From: Hirsutella rhossiliensis
Lineage: Eukaryota > Ascomycota > Sordariomycetes > Hypocreales > Ophiocordycipitaceae
Length of the DNA: 64,000 nucleotides
NCBI RefSeq assembly: GCF_020360975.1
Contig: NW_025408672.1
Location: forward strand, 2,790,001-2,854,000
Reading direction: 5' to 3'
Below the pieces are notes generated by a model, which was not told the DNA's origin, searched no databases, and worked only from the letters and a program-made list of their open reading frames with translations. The translations under genes and the position numbers were made by a program. This document shows positions 53,421 through 63,318 of this stretch, piece after piece (within the stretch, counting starts at the first letter, position 1; the number at the start of each line of letters is the position of its first letter).

Positions 53421-53792
53421 CTTGGACGACTCGGGATATGAAAGAAGGGCATCTCTATGACGAAGGACGCGTTCGGCGGAGTATATTGGGAACAAAACGC
53501 AATGAGCGGCTTGCTATACAATGATAGCGGAGAGCACATTACGACGCGCATGGGATGGCGTTTGCGAGTTATGTACAGAAAGCAAGTGGATCACTGGACT
53601 TGGCACGGCGTATCAAACGTCGAGGACGGAGTGGCTTCGCATGTGTCGCAGACGTTTCTACAAAGGCTGCCAGAAGGACTGTTTATCAGGCACATGGCTG
53701 GCAGAGCAGTCGGGAGGTCTATCATTCCCTCACAATCGATGATTTGTTGCTACGCTTACCGCACATGAAGTCGATATGAGAAGTACAGAGGC
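53421..53792. other. intergenic between convergent Cac2 and LigD-domain gene
   Basis: 372 bp with two 3' ends. No gene recognised. Confidence 0.55.
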
Positions 53793-55247
53793 TTAGTTTA
53801 GTACGGGAGCCCAGCCCTGGCGGCGAACGAAAGAGGTGACTTGTTCGTCTCGAAGGACGTCCTCACCGCGCCGGCCAGTCACGACGCTGATTTCGTGGTC
53901 CGGTCCGCGGACGTAGAATGGGAAAGAGAGGCGAGAGGTATCTTGGCATGTGTCTCCGTTGTCGGCCGCGGGGTCGTGGCTGGAGCTGTCGGGGATGCTT
54001 TGTTTGTCTGGCAGTTCCCAAGTGAGCCGGCCACGGTGTCTAGTCGCTTTAAAGCCGCATGCGGGCCGGTCGAGAGAGAGGTACCACCTGCGTTGATGGA
54101 TGCTGCCGATGGTGTTGACGGCTCCGGGGTAGGCGTTAGTGCGGCGGACCTGGTCATCCTCGAGCTCCCTCAGCTCGCGGTCCAGGGCGGAGACATTGCC
54201 AGTAGGGTCAGCTTCTTGGCCCGGCGGGACAACAATATGCTTGTCGTCTTCCTCATCCTCATCGTCAGCATGGTCATCGTCGTCGGAGCTGCTAGTCTCG
54301 GGCTGCGCATGCTCGGCGCGAGGCCTTCGTCTCCGCGTTCTCGGGCAACGCAGACTTCTCGAGCGGCCGGACGCGTCCTCGGCCTTGGTGAGCCGCAGAT
54401 TGAGCACGTAGGGGTCAGGGAGTTTGGAGCCGTGCAGCCGGAGCCGAATCTTGCGGCTGTGAAAGGCCTTTTCGAGGAGAGCCTGCTGTGTAGACGGGGA
54501 GGGGGCGGCCGACGAGGGTGGCGAGGTGGGTGGTGAGGAGGGGTCTTGGCGGGGTGCGTGCTTGCTCCGGCGGGGGAGGATGGAGTATGTGCCCGTGTCC
54601 CAGATGAGCAGGGAGCCTGTTTCTGGCGAGGCCGTTTCGATGAGGTGATTCTGCGGGGATAAAAGAGATGTGGTCAACGACGGTGTACACTGTATGGGAT
54701 AGGAAACAGGGGCAGGAAACAGGGGCAGGAAGAGAAACAGGCTGCTCACCCACAAGGAATGAATCCTCGTCTCTGTGGCGTTGCGGTTGAGCCTCTTGCT
54801 GTTGGGATCACCGGGCAGGCCGTACATGACAGCCCAGCTGACACTGCTCGTCTCGTTGATCTGCAGGCGCAAGTCATAGTGGGTGCCGGCGACGGGGTGG
54901 TCGTGCTGGTGGACGACAAAGTGGGCGCCGAGCGGGCTCCCTGCGTTGGAGCGGTACAGAGCGGCGTAGGAGGGCACGGAGAGGGACGAGGACGCGACGA
55001 GGACGCGGGCCGAGAGGTGCAGGGTGAAGTGGGCGAGGTGGTCCGTGACGAGGACTGCGCCGGACTCGATGGCGGCGGTGGTAGGGGGAGGCGGCGGCGG
55101 CGGAGACGGCGATGACGAGGCGTGGTGGTCGTTGTCCTTGTCGTTGGCGGCGGGAGAGCGCAGGGTCCATTGGAGGTTGCGCTTCTTGACCAGGGGATTG
55201 GGGATGAGGCCGGGGCTGCGAGGGCGCTTTGGGGGGGGCGCTGTCAT
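53793..55247 (-). CDS. LigD 3'-phosphoesterase-domain protein (fungal)
   Basis: Two exons, 55247-54750 and 54650-53793, 451 aa; the 99-nt phase-0 intron lies inside the domain. After a basic N-terminus (MTAPPPKRPRSPGLIP) and a Pro/Ser linker, residues about 105-240 match the 3'-phosphoesterase domain of bacterial LigD. They show FVVHQHDHPVAGTHYDLRLQ (the H-D...H-Y-D-L-R-L core), SWAVMYGLP and TGSLLIWDTGTYSI, and LRLHGSKL later. The core His, Asp and Arg residues are retained, so activity on 3'-phosphate or 3'-ribonucleotide DNA ends is conceivable. No ligase or polymerase domain is attached, unlike bacterial LigD. The C-terminal half has an Asp/Glu-rich linker and a WYLSLDRPACGF-type block of unknown role. 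It diverges from Pex13. Confidence 0.85.
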   Translation of the reverse strand: MTAPPPKRPRSPGLIPNPLVKKRNLQWTLRSPAANDKDNDHHASSSPSPPPPPPPTTAAIESGAVLVTDHLAHFTLHLSARVLVASSSLSVPSYAALYRSNAGSPLGAHFVVHQHDHPVAGTHYDLRLQINETSSVSWAVMYGLPGDPNSKRLNRNATETRIHSLWVSSLFLFLPLFPAPVSYPIQCTPSLTTSLLSPQNHLIETASPETGSLLIWDTGTYSILPRRSKHAPRQDPSSPPTSPPSSAAPSPSTQQALLEKAFHSRKIRLRLHGSKLPDPYVLNLRLTKAEDASGRSRSLRCPRTRRRRPRAEHAQPETSSSDDDDHADDEDEEDDKHIVVPPGQEADPTGNVSALDRELRELEDDQVRRTNAYPGAVNTIGSIHQRRWYLSLDRPACGFKATRHRGRLTWELPDKQSIPDSSSHDPAADNGDTCQDTSRLSFPFYVRGPDHEISVVTGRRGEDVLRDEQVTSFVRRQGWAPVLN

Positions 55248-56217
55248 GGTTGGTGCCTGTTACTCGGGAACAAGGCTATGGAGACCAACGTGTTTGGCTC
55301 TGCCGCCGTCATGCAGCGAAAGCCATGGGGACTTCCTTTTTCTTTTTTCCCTTCAAGGCTGTGAGGGTGTTGATGGAATGGAGTTGGTTAGGAAGCTGCT
55401 GACTGTCGACGGTGACGGGCGCCGGCTTCGGGGGGAGGGAGGCCGGAGACATACCGCGTTGCTTCCCTGCATCCCCATCGACAACTGCCAACGGAATCTG
55501 CAAGCCCTGGGTGATTCTTCGAGGCGGCACTTGAATAAAGCATCTTCAGCGTACTTTGTCCAGCCGTCGTTTTGAGCGAGTGTTGTTTGTACGTTCATAA
55601 AGGTGCCTAGGTACCTAGGTACTTACCCAGCACGGTACGTACGTGCAGCCCACTAGGATGACAAAGACCCCAGCAGGTACAAGCTTTATAGCTGTACAGT
55701 GGCCTATGAGGCTTGTACCTGCTGTGGTCTTTGTGATCCTAGTGGGCTGTACCTCTTCTGCAGCGAGTTGCCGAGGCTCGTCTCGACTCCATCCATGACT
55801 GGACAGCGCCGGGGCTGGATGTACCTCTCCAGGTACCTCGGGGCGCTCGTCTCCACCCGTCGTCTTCACAGGCTCGCCTCCCGCCTTTTCCACGGCTGCC
55901 GCGACACCGTCGTCGACCTTGAATCTCCTCCTCCACCCACCCGTCGCCCGCCTCATCTCGTCTCCCAAGAGCCGCCCCGCCCGCTTCTCGACGACGCGCT
56001 CGCGGCTCTTCGTCTTCCCGGCTGCCGCTTCCTCCTCCACTTATTTCCGAGTCCCCGTTTTCCACCCCGTCCTTGCCTTTGATTCCGTCGCCGTCGCCCA
56101 ATTGGCCTCGGTCCGGCATCATCGCTTCGGGTGAAAGAGCACAACGTCTTTCGAAACCGCACTCGCTCGCCGCCTCGAAATCTCCCTCTCCCATTTCGCG
56201 CCGCGCTGCCTGCGACC
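55248..56217. promoter_or_regulatory. divergent promoter region, LigD-domain gene / Pex13, with hairpin
   Basis: 970 bp between divergent starts. It holds the palindrome-like CCTAGGTACCTAGGTAC run at 55606-55622, and a 39-bp inverted repeat at 55646-55749 (separate entry). From about 55800 the sequence is C-rich, consistent with a Pex13 leader. The open frames across the C-rich part are not supported as genes. Confidence 0.5.
55646..55749. repeat. 39-bp inverted repeat forming a long hairpin
   Basis: Left arm 55646-55684 and right arm 55711-55749 are reverse complements at 37 of 39 positions, with a 26-bp spacer. The arms begin CAGCCCACTAGGAT and end ATCCTAGTGGGCTG. The two mismatches are isolated. 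If transcribed, the 104-nt RNA would fold into one long stem-loop the size of a fungal milRNA precursor. A decayed miniature element is an alternative. No flanking target-site duplication was evident. Confidence 0.9.
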
Positions 56218-57601
56218 ATGGCATCGCCGCCTAAGCCATGGGAGAGGCCCGGCGCCGCCACGGCCACCCCCGGTTCCGGTGCGTCTGGCTGCCTCCTACG
56301 CCCTCTCTATAACGGATGCTGACCTTGGATCATCGTAGCCGCGAATCCCGCCCTCTCATCCGCCACCGCTACGTCCTCCTCGCCGTCATCCGCCGACCCC
56401 CCTCCAGTACCTGAACTTCCCTCCTCCCTCTCCTCGGCCGTCAACCAAAACGCTGCCGCCTACAGCCGCGTCGGTGCCGGCGCTTCGCCATACAGCGCCT
56501 ACGGCGGCGCCTACTCGTCTCCGTACTCAAGCCCATACTCGCGCTTCGGCGGCATGAGCGGCATGGGCGGCATGGGAGCCATGGGCGGCTATGGAGGCGG
56601 CATGTATGGAGGCTACGGCGGTGGCATGTATGGAAGCATGTACGGCGGCGGCATGTCCGGCATGCCAGGGAACCCAAACGACCCTAACAGCTTGACGAAT
56701 CGCTTCAACAACGGCACCGCCGCCACTTTCCAGATGCTCGAGGGCATCGTCACCGCATTTGGAGGCTTTGCGCAGATGCTCGAGAGTACCTACATGGCCA
56801 CTCATTCCAGTTTCTTCGGTAGGCTGCTCTCCTCTATGACATGTTTGTTCAACTCGATACTCATTCCGCGCTACAGCCATGGTCTCCGTTGCCGAACAGT
56901 TCGGCAACCTGCGCGACACCCTCGGCTCCATCCTCGGCATCTTCACCCTCATGCGCTGGATCCGCACTCTCATCGCCAAACTCACCGGCCGCCCTCCCCC
57001 GGCCGATGCCACCGCCCTCACTCCAGCCGCTTTCGCTCGCTTCGAGGGCCGCGCCCCCGGCCCTGACGGCACCCCGGGACCCACAAAAGCCAGCCGCAAG
57101 CCCCTCCTCTTCTTCCTCGCCGCCGCCTTCGGCCTCCCCTACCTCATGTCCAAGATGATCCGCTCCCTGGCCGCCTCCCACGAGGAAGAGGAGCGCCGGC
57201 TCCAGCAACAGGCCCTGCAGGCGCAGCAGGCCGTCGACCCGTCCAAGCTCGAGTTCTGCCGCCTGCTCTACGACTTCCTCCCCCCGGCCAACGGCTCGGG
57301 CCTCGAGCTCCAAGTTCGCAAGGGCGATCTCGTCGCCGTGCTGAGTAAGAACGACCCGGCCGGCAACCCGAGCGAGTGGTGGCAGTGCCGCTCCCGCGAC
57401 GGGCGTCAGGGCTACCTGCCCTCGACTTATCTCGAGCTTCTCAAGCGGCCCGGCCAGGAGGTCAAGAAGATTCAGGCCAAGCCGGCGAGCGTGGCCGGCG
57501 AGGACGTGTCGACAACGAGCACTGTCGAATCATTGCCGGAAGAGGGCAAAAAGGAATACGCCACGGCGGGTGGTATGCAGAGAAGTCACTTTTACTCGTG
57601 A
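56218..57601 (+). CDS. PEX13: peroxin-13 (Pex13)
   Basis: Peroxisomal membrane component of the matrix-protein import docking complex with Pex14 and Pex17. Exons are 56218-56278, 56339-56818 and 56877-57601, 421 aa. The N-terminus MASPPKPWERPGA is the conserved Pex13 start. A Gly/Tyr/Met-rich region (about residues 85-135) matches the YG-rich segment of the family. Membrane-associated helices follow (TFQMLEGIVTAFGGFAQM, FFLAAAFGLPYLMSKMI). The C-terminal SH3 domain is at about residues 305-370: CRLLYDFLP, LELQVRKGDLVAVL, EWWQCRSRDGRQGYLPSTYL. The last residues end SHFYS. All phases close and each intron is 58-60 nt. Identity is firm. Confidence 0.96.
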
Positions 57602-58073
57602 AGCGGAATGAAAAGCTTGAGGGTGCTTGGGGGACGGGTTTTGTGCATATTATCGGCAGTGTATCAGGTCGGCTGGCTAGTAACGGGCGTTGAAAATGGC
57701 TGTACACGGATATCCTTTTTTTCCGTGAGGGATGGGCGTTCTTGTGCAATTGATCCTTCTTGCTGGGTTTTATAGCGAAGATCTGGTTTGGACAGCCATG
57801 GATCGTCAGGATGGCCGTGCTGAGCACGCCGTTCGTTTGAATCAAGCGAGTCTCTTGTGTATGTCAGGGTGCCTATGGCTTGCCCGAGGTCTACTACCAC
57901 TTCGTGTATTTACGGATTGTCTTCGCTGCGGCCGCGCGATCGCGAAGCATGACAGGGGCGATGCTACACGCGCGCCAAGCCCCAGAAGCAAAAGCTCGTC
58001 CTCGGTACATCTCCGACGTCCTTTATGCTGGTTCACCAGCCTTTCTCTTCCCTCTGGGCTCCAACACGCCGCT
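57602..58073. other. intergenic between convergent Pex13 and Dus3
   Basis: 472 bp with two 3' ends; no gene recognised. The minus-strand frame that continues past the Dus3 donor is intron or UTR. Confidence 0.55.
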
Positions 58074-60550
58074 TCACCCTTCGGCCTCGTAAGCGTTGGA
58101 CTTGTGCTTGGGCTGGAATTGGAAGCCGGGGTGGACGGGGCCGAGGAACATCTCGCTGTTTCCCCAGTTAGTACCAAAACTGGCTTGCCATGAACACGGG
58201 GCGTGAAGAGGGGAAGAGGCTGGGTGGGGAGGAGAGGGGACGACGAAGCATAGAAATGCAGGCCCACGTACGTAATCTTGATCCAGTCCCTGTAGTTGGT
58301 CGAGGCCATGAGCGTCTCGAGCTCGTCGCGGCCCTTGTACGCGGGCGGGCGGTCGTTGAGGCTCGGCGGGAGACGCTCCAGCAGGCCAATGGGCACGTAG
58401 CGGTGCGCAAAGCTGAGCCACTCGAGCAGGAAGCGCCTGGTGAAGCCGAGGCCGACCTCGTCGGAGCCCCAGGCCTCGAGGCCGTAGCGCGCAAACTTCT
58501 CGACGTAGCCCAGGCGCTCGCTCGACGACTTGTCCAGGTACTGGCCCTTTTCAATCTCCTCGAAGATCCAGGGCTTGATGAGGGCGCCGCGGCCAATCAT
58601 GACGCTGTCGACGTGCGCCTGGTCCACGTGCTCGAGGTAGTCGACGTGCGAGTAGCAGTCGCCGTTGCCGAGAAAGTACATGCGCCCGTCCTTGGCGTTG
58701 GGCAGGGTGCTCTCGTCGGGCTCCGCCGCCGTGTCCGTCAGGGCGTCCTTCTGCTCGTTGTACGACTTGATGAGGGCGGCGCACTCGCCGATGTAGGCCC
58801 AGTCGGCCTTTCTGGTGTAGCGCTGCTCCCGGCTGCGCCCGTGCAGCGTCACGGCCGCGCACCCGGGGGCGCCGAGGCGGGCCCGGTGCTCGCGGGAGCC
58901 AAAGGCCAGCCTGCCGAGCAGCTGAGGCGCGACGGGGCGGTTGCTCTTGACGCCCGTTCTGATCTTGGCGGTGATGGGGATGGGCCCGGACACGGCGTTC
59001 ATGCCCCGGATCATGCGCTCCATCTTGCCCTGCGACTCGAGCAGCGCGGATCCGCCGCCCGCCTTGAAGATCATGTCGATGGGGCAGCCGCAGTTGAGGT
59101 CGATGAGGCGGAGCTGAGGGCAGAGGCGGCTCAGGGCAGAGGCTGCCTTGGTCACCATCCAAGGCTGGTGGCCGGAGACTTGGGCGCCAAACTTCAAGTC
59201 TTTGGAGTTGTCGTAGTCGTCAAACACAAAGGTCCGGCCAGGGTTGAATTTGGGCGGGGAAACCTCCGACTCGTGAGCCTTCATGAGCGTCCAATCCGTC
59301 TTGGAGCCTTGAAGCAGCGGCATGCTCATGGCCATTTCTGAATACGTGACCTGGCAGCCGAGCTCGACGCAGAGCCGTCGGAAGGGCAGGTTGCCCTGCG
59401 TCGTCAGCGGCGCCAGAGTGGGCGTCTCAGGGCCAAAGTAGAGGCGCCGCTTCTCGGACGGCTTGAATGGTGGATCGACGTAGCGGGCGCGAAGGTCCTC
59501 GATGCCCTCGGAGGACTGGTCCTTGCGGCGATGGTGGAAATCGTGGTTGATGTCGGCCTCGCTGTTCATCCACTTTATGTACTCGTCGGCTTTGCTGAAG
59601 TCGAGGCGCTTGCGACTGAGCTTGATCTTGTCTTCCATGCCGACGACGTTGAAGACGCCAGGCCGACGCTCTTCAGGCTCGTCGCTGCCGGCCTCGGGGT
59701 TCTGCTCCCCAGCCTCCCCAGTCTGCTCCGCGGCACCGCTGGGCGGGCCCTTTTCGCCAGAGTTGCCCAGCAGAACAAGCTCCTTGCGCCCATCCTCACG
59801 CTCGATTTCCTGCATGTGGCTCTTAACGAAGCGGCATTTCCAGCCTGAGGGGCACGAGCCGTATTGCTCAAAGACGTGGCACTTGCCACCAAGGGCATCG
59901 ACGTCGTCCCGGCGTCCCTCTGCGAAATACTTCCGGAGGTCGTGGCTCAGCTTGCAGCGATCGCCGAACCTGCACTCGCGGGGCGAGAACTCGGGATAGA
60001 AGGCTCTGCTGTTGCAGAGGCGGATGGTGTCGTCGAATTTCCCGAATGTGCGTCCCGTGTTCTGACCCTTGTTCTTCTTCCTGTCCTTCCTGCCCTTTGC
60101 TGTTCCGCCAGCGTTCCGGCTGTCTCTCCGCATGTCGCCATCAGCCTGTACGCCGCGGCCCTCGGCCTCGTCATCGTTGGCAGCGTCAGACGATGCGTCC
60201 TTGGACGTGGCAACATCAATCAAGTACCTGGCACAGAGTTAGGCTGGCTTCACATGGTACTCGAGAAGCAATTCTCACTCTTTCTTGATAGGAGCCAGCC
60301 CGGATTGGCGATTGTCGCGGCCGTTGGCGTTGGCCGCGCCAGATTTAATTTTCTCGTCTACCTTTGCCACCTCAGCAGGGGAAGCGCCGCCAGAAGCTGG
60401 GTTGACGGTGGCATCCGCCTTTTCAGAGTCGGCCGGAACGTCCATCTTAAGTCGCTTCGCAGCTCGCTCCTCGGTAGGCGGGACGCTGCTCTCGTCGGTT
60501 GTGAGCTGACTTTGACCTTGAGGAGGGGGCGCCTCGTCCTCTTCCGGCAT
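58074..60550 (-). CDS. DUS3: tRNA-dihydrouridine(47) synthase Dus3
   Basis: Flavoenzyme that reduces U47 in the tRNA variable loop. Exons are 60550-60279, 60227-58272 and 58155-58074, 769 aa, all in phase. After a charged N-terminus come two CCCH-type zinc fingers, as in eukaryotic Dus3 ([13 protein letters not shown] and [20 protein letters not shown], about residues 165-215). The TIM-barrel core follows: [17 protein letters not shown], the catalytic loop [58 protein letters not shown] and [14 protein letters not shown]. The last intron must be removed to give the family end [20 protein letters not shown]; reading through gives an unrelated tail. The domain set excludes Dus1, Dus2 and Dus4. 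Convergent with Pex13, divergent from the kelch gene. Confidence 0.96.
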
Positions 60551-61351
60551 GGTGAATGGATGGCACCAGGTGAGCTACCTAGTAGGATTGCCGACGTCTG
60601 AGTGCCGAGAGAAGTTGTCGGCTGTCTGCCCCTGGCTTGGTTGATCGAGGTCGAAGTGAGTGATAAGAATGTCGATGAGAGAATTGGCGTCTTTCTGCGC
60701 CCGTCTGGACCTTTCCAGGAACAAGAGAGGCGGAAGACAAGATATTCTCGAGACGGGCTTGTGGCCAGGTGCAGTCAATGCACAAGAGTCGATGTCTTTG
60801 GCTTTCCGGTGAGCCGGAGTTGAGAGGTTGTTGGAGGCAAAAATTTCAACCGCCAACGAAATGGTGGTGCTAGGAACTCCCTCCGTCGACGGCTGGCAGC
60901 ATTTCGTTAGCTGCACGTGATGACATGCCACCGAAAAATCATACAATGAAATGAAATGAAGATAAATTCAGGTCAGAGACAAACATTGACTCTCTTCGGT
61001 TGCAGCACTTGCGCTCAAAGCAAAGGTCGGACTGCCCGTCGCTGACTTTCCAGCTCTTTCAGTTGAAGCTTTTTGGCGGGGTTGCTTCTTGTCTAGCATC
61101 AAGTACATGGGTGCGGGGCAGACGGCTACCGATCCGGAAGTACCTCGAGCATCCTGGCAAGGTACAGTACTGAGCCAAGGTAGGTAGCTTCAAGTCCAGA
61201 GACGCCTTGACATCAAGTTTATCCCTCCTCCCCTACACCCCCTTGCCCGTCGTCTCCTCTCCGTCCAGCGCACACTCGCGTCAGCGGCCGGGTCGCGGCA
61301 TCACCATCAAAATCTCACTGGCCATGGCATCGACTTGTGACTCGTAACACC
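60551..61351. promoter_or_regulatory. divergent promoter region, Dus3 / kelch protein
   Basis: 801 bp between divergent starts. It contains GGTACAGTACTG and GGTAGGTAGC motifs near 61161-61188, a C/T-rich tract at about 61220-61262, and the uORF at 61324-61347. No other gene recognised. Confidence 0.5.
61324..61347 (+). promoter_or_regulatory. uORF (7 codons plus stop) upstream of the kelch gene
   Basis: ATG GCA TCG ACT TGT GAC TCG TAA encodes MASTCDS and stops four bases before the main ATG. Its start context (gccATGG) is as good as that of the main start (accATGG). If it lies within the transcript, ribosomes would have to leak past it or reinitiate. Confidence 0.6.
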
Positions 61352-62899
61352 ATGGCGGACTCGGGCGGATCAGCCGACGCGGCGCCCAAGGTCAAGACGG
61401 TGCGCTCGCAGAAGATCCTCCCGGACCCGTCGAACGACGCACCGAGCAAGGCCAAGAACCCCGAGCCCCCGCGCGAATCCGACGACGAGCCGCTGCCACT
61501 GCCGCGAAGCCAGACACCCGGCCACTTGGCCGGCAAGAGCGTCAAAGACCGCCGGCGCAACCTCTCGGACCTCTCGGACCTCTCGATTCGCCAACGCGCC
61601 CAGTCGGCGTCCTACGTCTCCTCCTCCTCGGCCTCGAGGCCGTCCACATCTGCCGCACCTGCGCAGGACGCACCGAAACCGCTGCCTGCCTCGAGCAGTG
61701 CCGTCGAGCCCCCCCGTGCCCAGGATGCCAAGGAGCAGAAGAAGCAGGGCCCTCGACGGCCAGCCACTACACCAGCCAATCGCGGAACCTTGTCTGCCTC
61801 GACCACGGCGACGCGTCAGGCGCCCATCAGGGTCACCCGTCCGCCACGGGGCCAGCACATTCCTTTTCCCCCGCTTCATGATCCCAAGGATGCGCCCGAC
61901 GTGGAGCCCGCGCCGGCCTCGGGCATGTACTGGTCCAAAGCCATGGTTTCCGGCTCTCCGCATCCCAACCTGCGGGCTCACTCGGCCACCCTGATCGGCT
62001 CCAGCGTTCATGTGTTTGGGGGCTGGGACTCGCGCACCTGCTTCAACAATCTGTTTGTCCTCGACGCCGATGCATTCTACTGGTCCGTCCCGCGCGTCAT
62101 CGGCGAGATGCCCATGCCGTTGCGAGCCATGACTTGCACGGCGGTGGGCAAGAAGATTGTCGTGTTTGGTGGCGGTGACGGACCGACGTACTACAACGGC
62201 GTCTACGTCTTGGACACGCTCACCTTTCGGTGGACAAAGCCACGTATCTTGGGAGACAAGGTGCCGTGCCCGAGGAGAGCGCACGTGGCCTGTCTCTACA
62301 AGAACGGCATATACGTGTTTGGCGGTGGCGACGGAGACAAGGCATTGAACGACATCTGGCGGCTCGACGTCAGCGACGCCACCAAGATGGCCTGGAAGCT
62401 GATATCGAACCCGGAGAGGAGCCGTGGGGGCACCACGGACTACCGTCCCAAGGCGCGCGGCTACCACTCGGGCAGCATGAGCGGCAGCAAGCTCATCATA
62501 TTCGGGGGCTCAGACGGCGCTGAGTGCTTCGACGACGTCTGGATATACGACGTGGAGACGCACGTGTGGAAGGCCGTCGACATCCCCGTCACCTTTCGCC
62601 GTCTGTCCCACACGGCCACCCTGGTGGGCTCATACCTCTTTGTCATCGGCGGCCACGACGGCGACGAGTACTGCAACGACGTGCTGCTGCTCAACCTCGT
62701 CACCATGACATGGGACAAGCGCAAGGTGTACGGCAAGCCGCTCAGCGAACGGGGCTACCACACGACGGTGCTGCATGACAGCAGGCTCCTGGTCATTGGC
62801 GGCTTCGACGGGACCGAGGTGTTTGGCGACGTGACGATTCTGGAGCTGGCGGTTCATGCCTACTACTCGCAGATTAGCCACTTCACCATTGAGGTATGA
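61352..62899 (+). CDS. kelch-repeat beta-propeller protein
   Basis: Single exon, 515 aa. Residues 1-190 are disordered and rich in Ser, Pro, Ala and Lys (DRRRNLSDLSDLSIRQRAQS). From about 205 to 510 there are about six kelch units: HVFGGWDSRTCFNNLFVLD, VFGGGDGPTYYNGVYVLD, VFGGGDGDKALNDIWRLD, IFGGSDGAECFDDVWIYD, VIGGHDGDEYCNDVLLLN and VIGGFDGTEVFGDVTILE. Each has the GG and the downstream Y/W pattern. A six-blade propeller acting as a protein-interaction platform is likely. Related fungal proteins include polarity and Ras-pathway factors (Tea1- or Ral2-like), but no extra domain here assigns one. The ATG at 61352 is the first in frame. A short uORF precedes it. Confidence 0.88.
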   Translation: MADSGGSADAAPKVKTVRSQKILPDPSNDAPSKAKNPEPPRESDDEPLPLPRSQTPGHLAGKSVKDRRRNLSDLSDLSIRQRAQSASYVSSSSASRPSTSAAPAQDAPKPLPASSSAVEPPRAQDAKEQKKQGPRRPATTPANRGTLSASTTATRQAPIRVTRPPRGQHIPFPPLHDPKDAPDVEPAPASGMYWSKAMVSGSPHPNLRAHSATLIGSSVHVFGGWDSRTCFNNLFVLDADAFYWSVPRVIGEMPMPLRAMTCTAVGKKIVVFGGGDGPTYYNGVYVLDTLTFRWTKPRILGDKVPCPRRAHVACLYKNGIYVFGGGDGDKALNDIWRLDVSDATKMAWKLISNPERSRGGTTDYRPKARGYHSGSMSGSKLIIFGGSDGAECFDDVWIYDVETHVWKAVDIPVTFRRLSHTATLVGSYLFVIGGHDGDEYCNDVLLLNLVTMTWDKRKVYGKPLSERGYHTTVLHDSRLLVIGGFDGTEVFGDVTILELAVHAYYSQISHFTIEV

Positions 62900-63318
62900 G
62901 ACGGATCGGGAGTTGCAGCCGATCATGGGACAAGGTCTATTTGATACCCAATGCTTATCATCAAGACTTGGCCATGTCCACACACATATACACAGAGGAG
63001 CCTGAAGCCAAGGGAAGGACTTGGATAGCATCCCCACTCGGTTCTTGTACCACAGTATTACAGGCATACATGCAAGCCATGCGACGAGACGATTCCTTGA
63101 TATCGAAGAATCCTTTTTTCTCTGTCCGCACCAAGGACAAAACCATAGCGCAAATTTTTCCCCAACGCCAGTCCGTCAAAGCAAGGAGATGGGGCGTCCT
63201 GAATAAGTAGGAGGAGCCTACTGAGGGTGGTGTAGCGGAGATGAGCTGCGTAGCCATGGCGTGAGGTCGCCATTTTGTAGCGATCAGATAGAGGACGCGT
63301 ATGGATGGACCAGAGCAA
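62900..63318. other. intergenic between convergent kelch and Rcf2 genes
   Basis: 419 bp with two 3' ends; no gene recognised. Confidence 0.55.

Noticed and set aside
53841..54536. 231-codon plus-strand frame opposite the LigD-domain gene
   Set aside because: Antisense to the second exon; no recognisable features.
58190..59341. 383-codon plus-strand frame opposite Dus3
   Set aside because: It lies antisense to clear TIM-barrel motifs. The product ([20 protein letters not shown]) is the usual reverse-complement shadow of a GC3-rich gene.
61370..62467. 365-codon minus-strand frame opposite the kelch gene
   Set aside because: Antisense shadow of six well-formed kelch units; no domain of its own.
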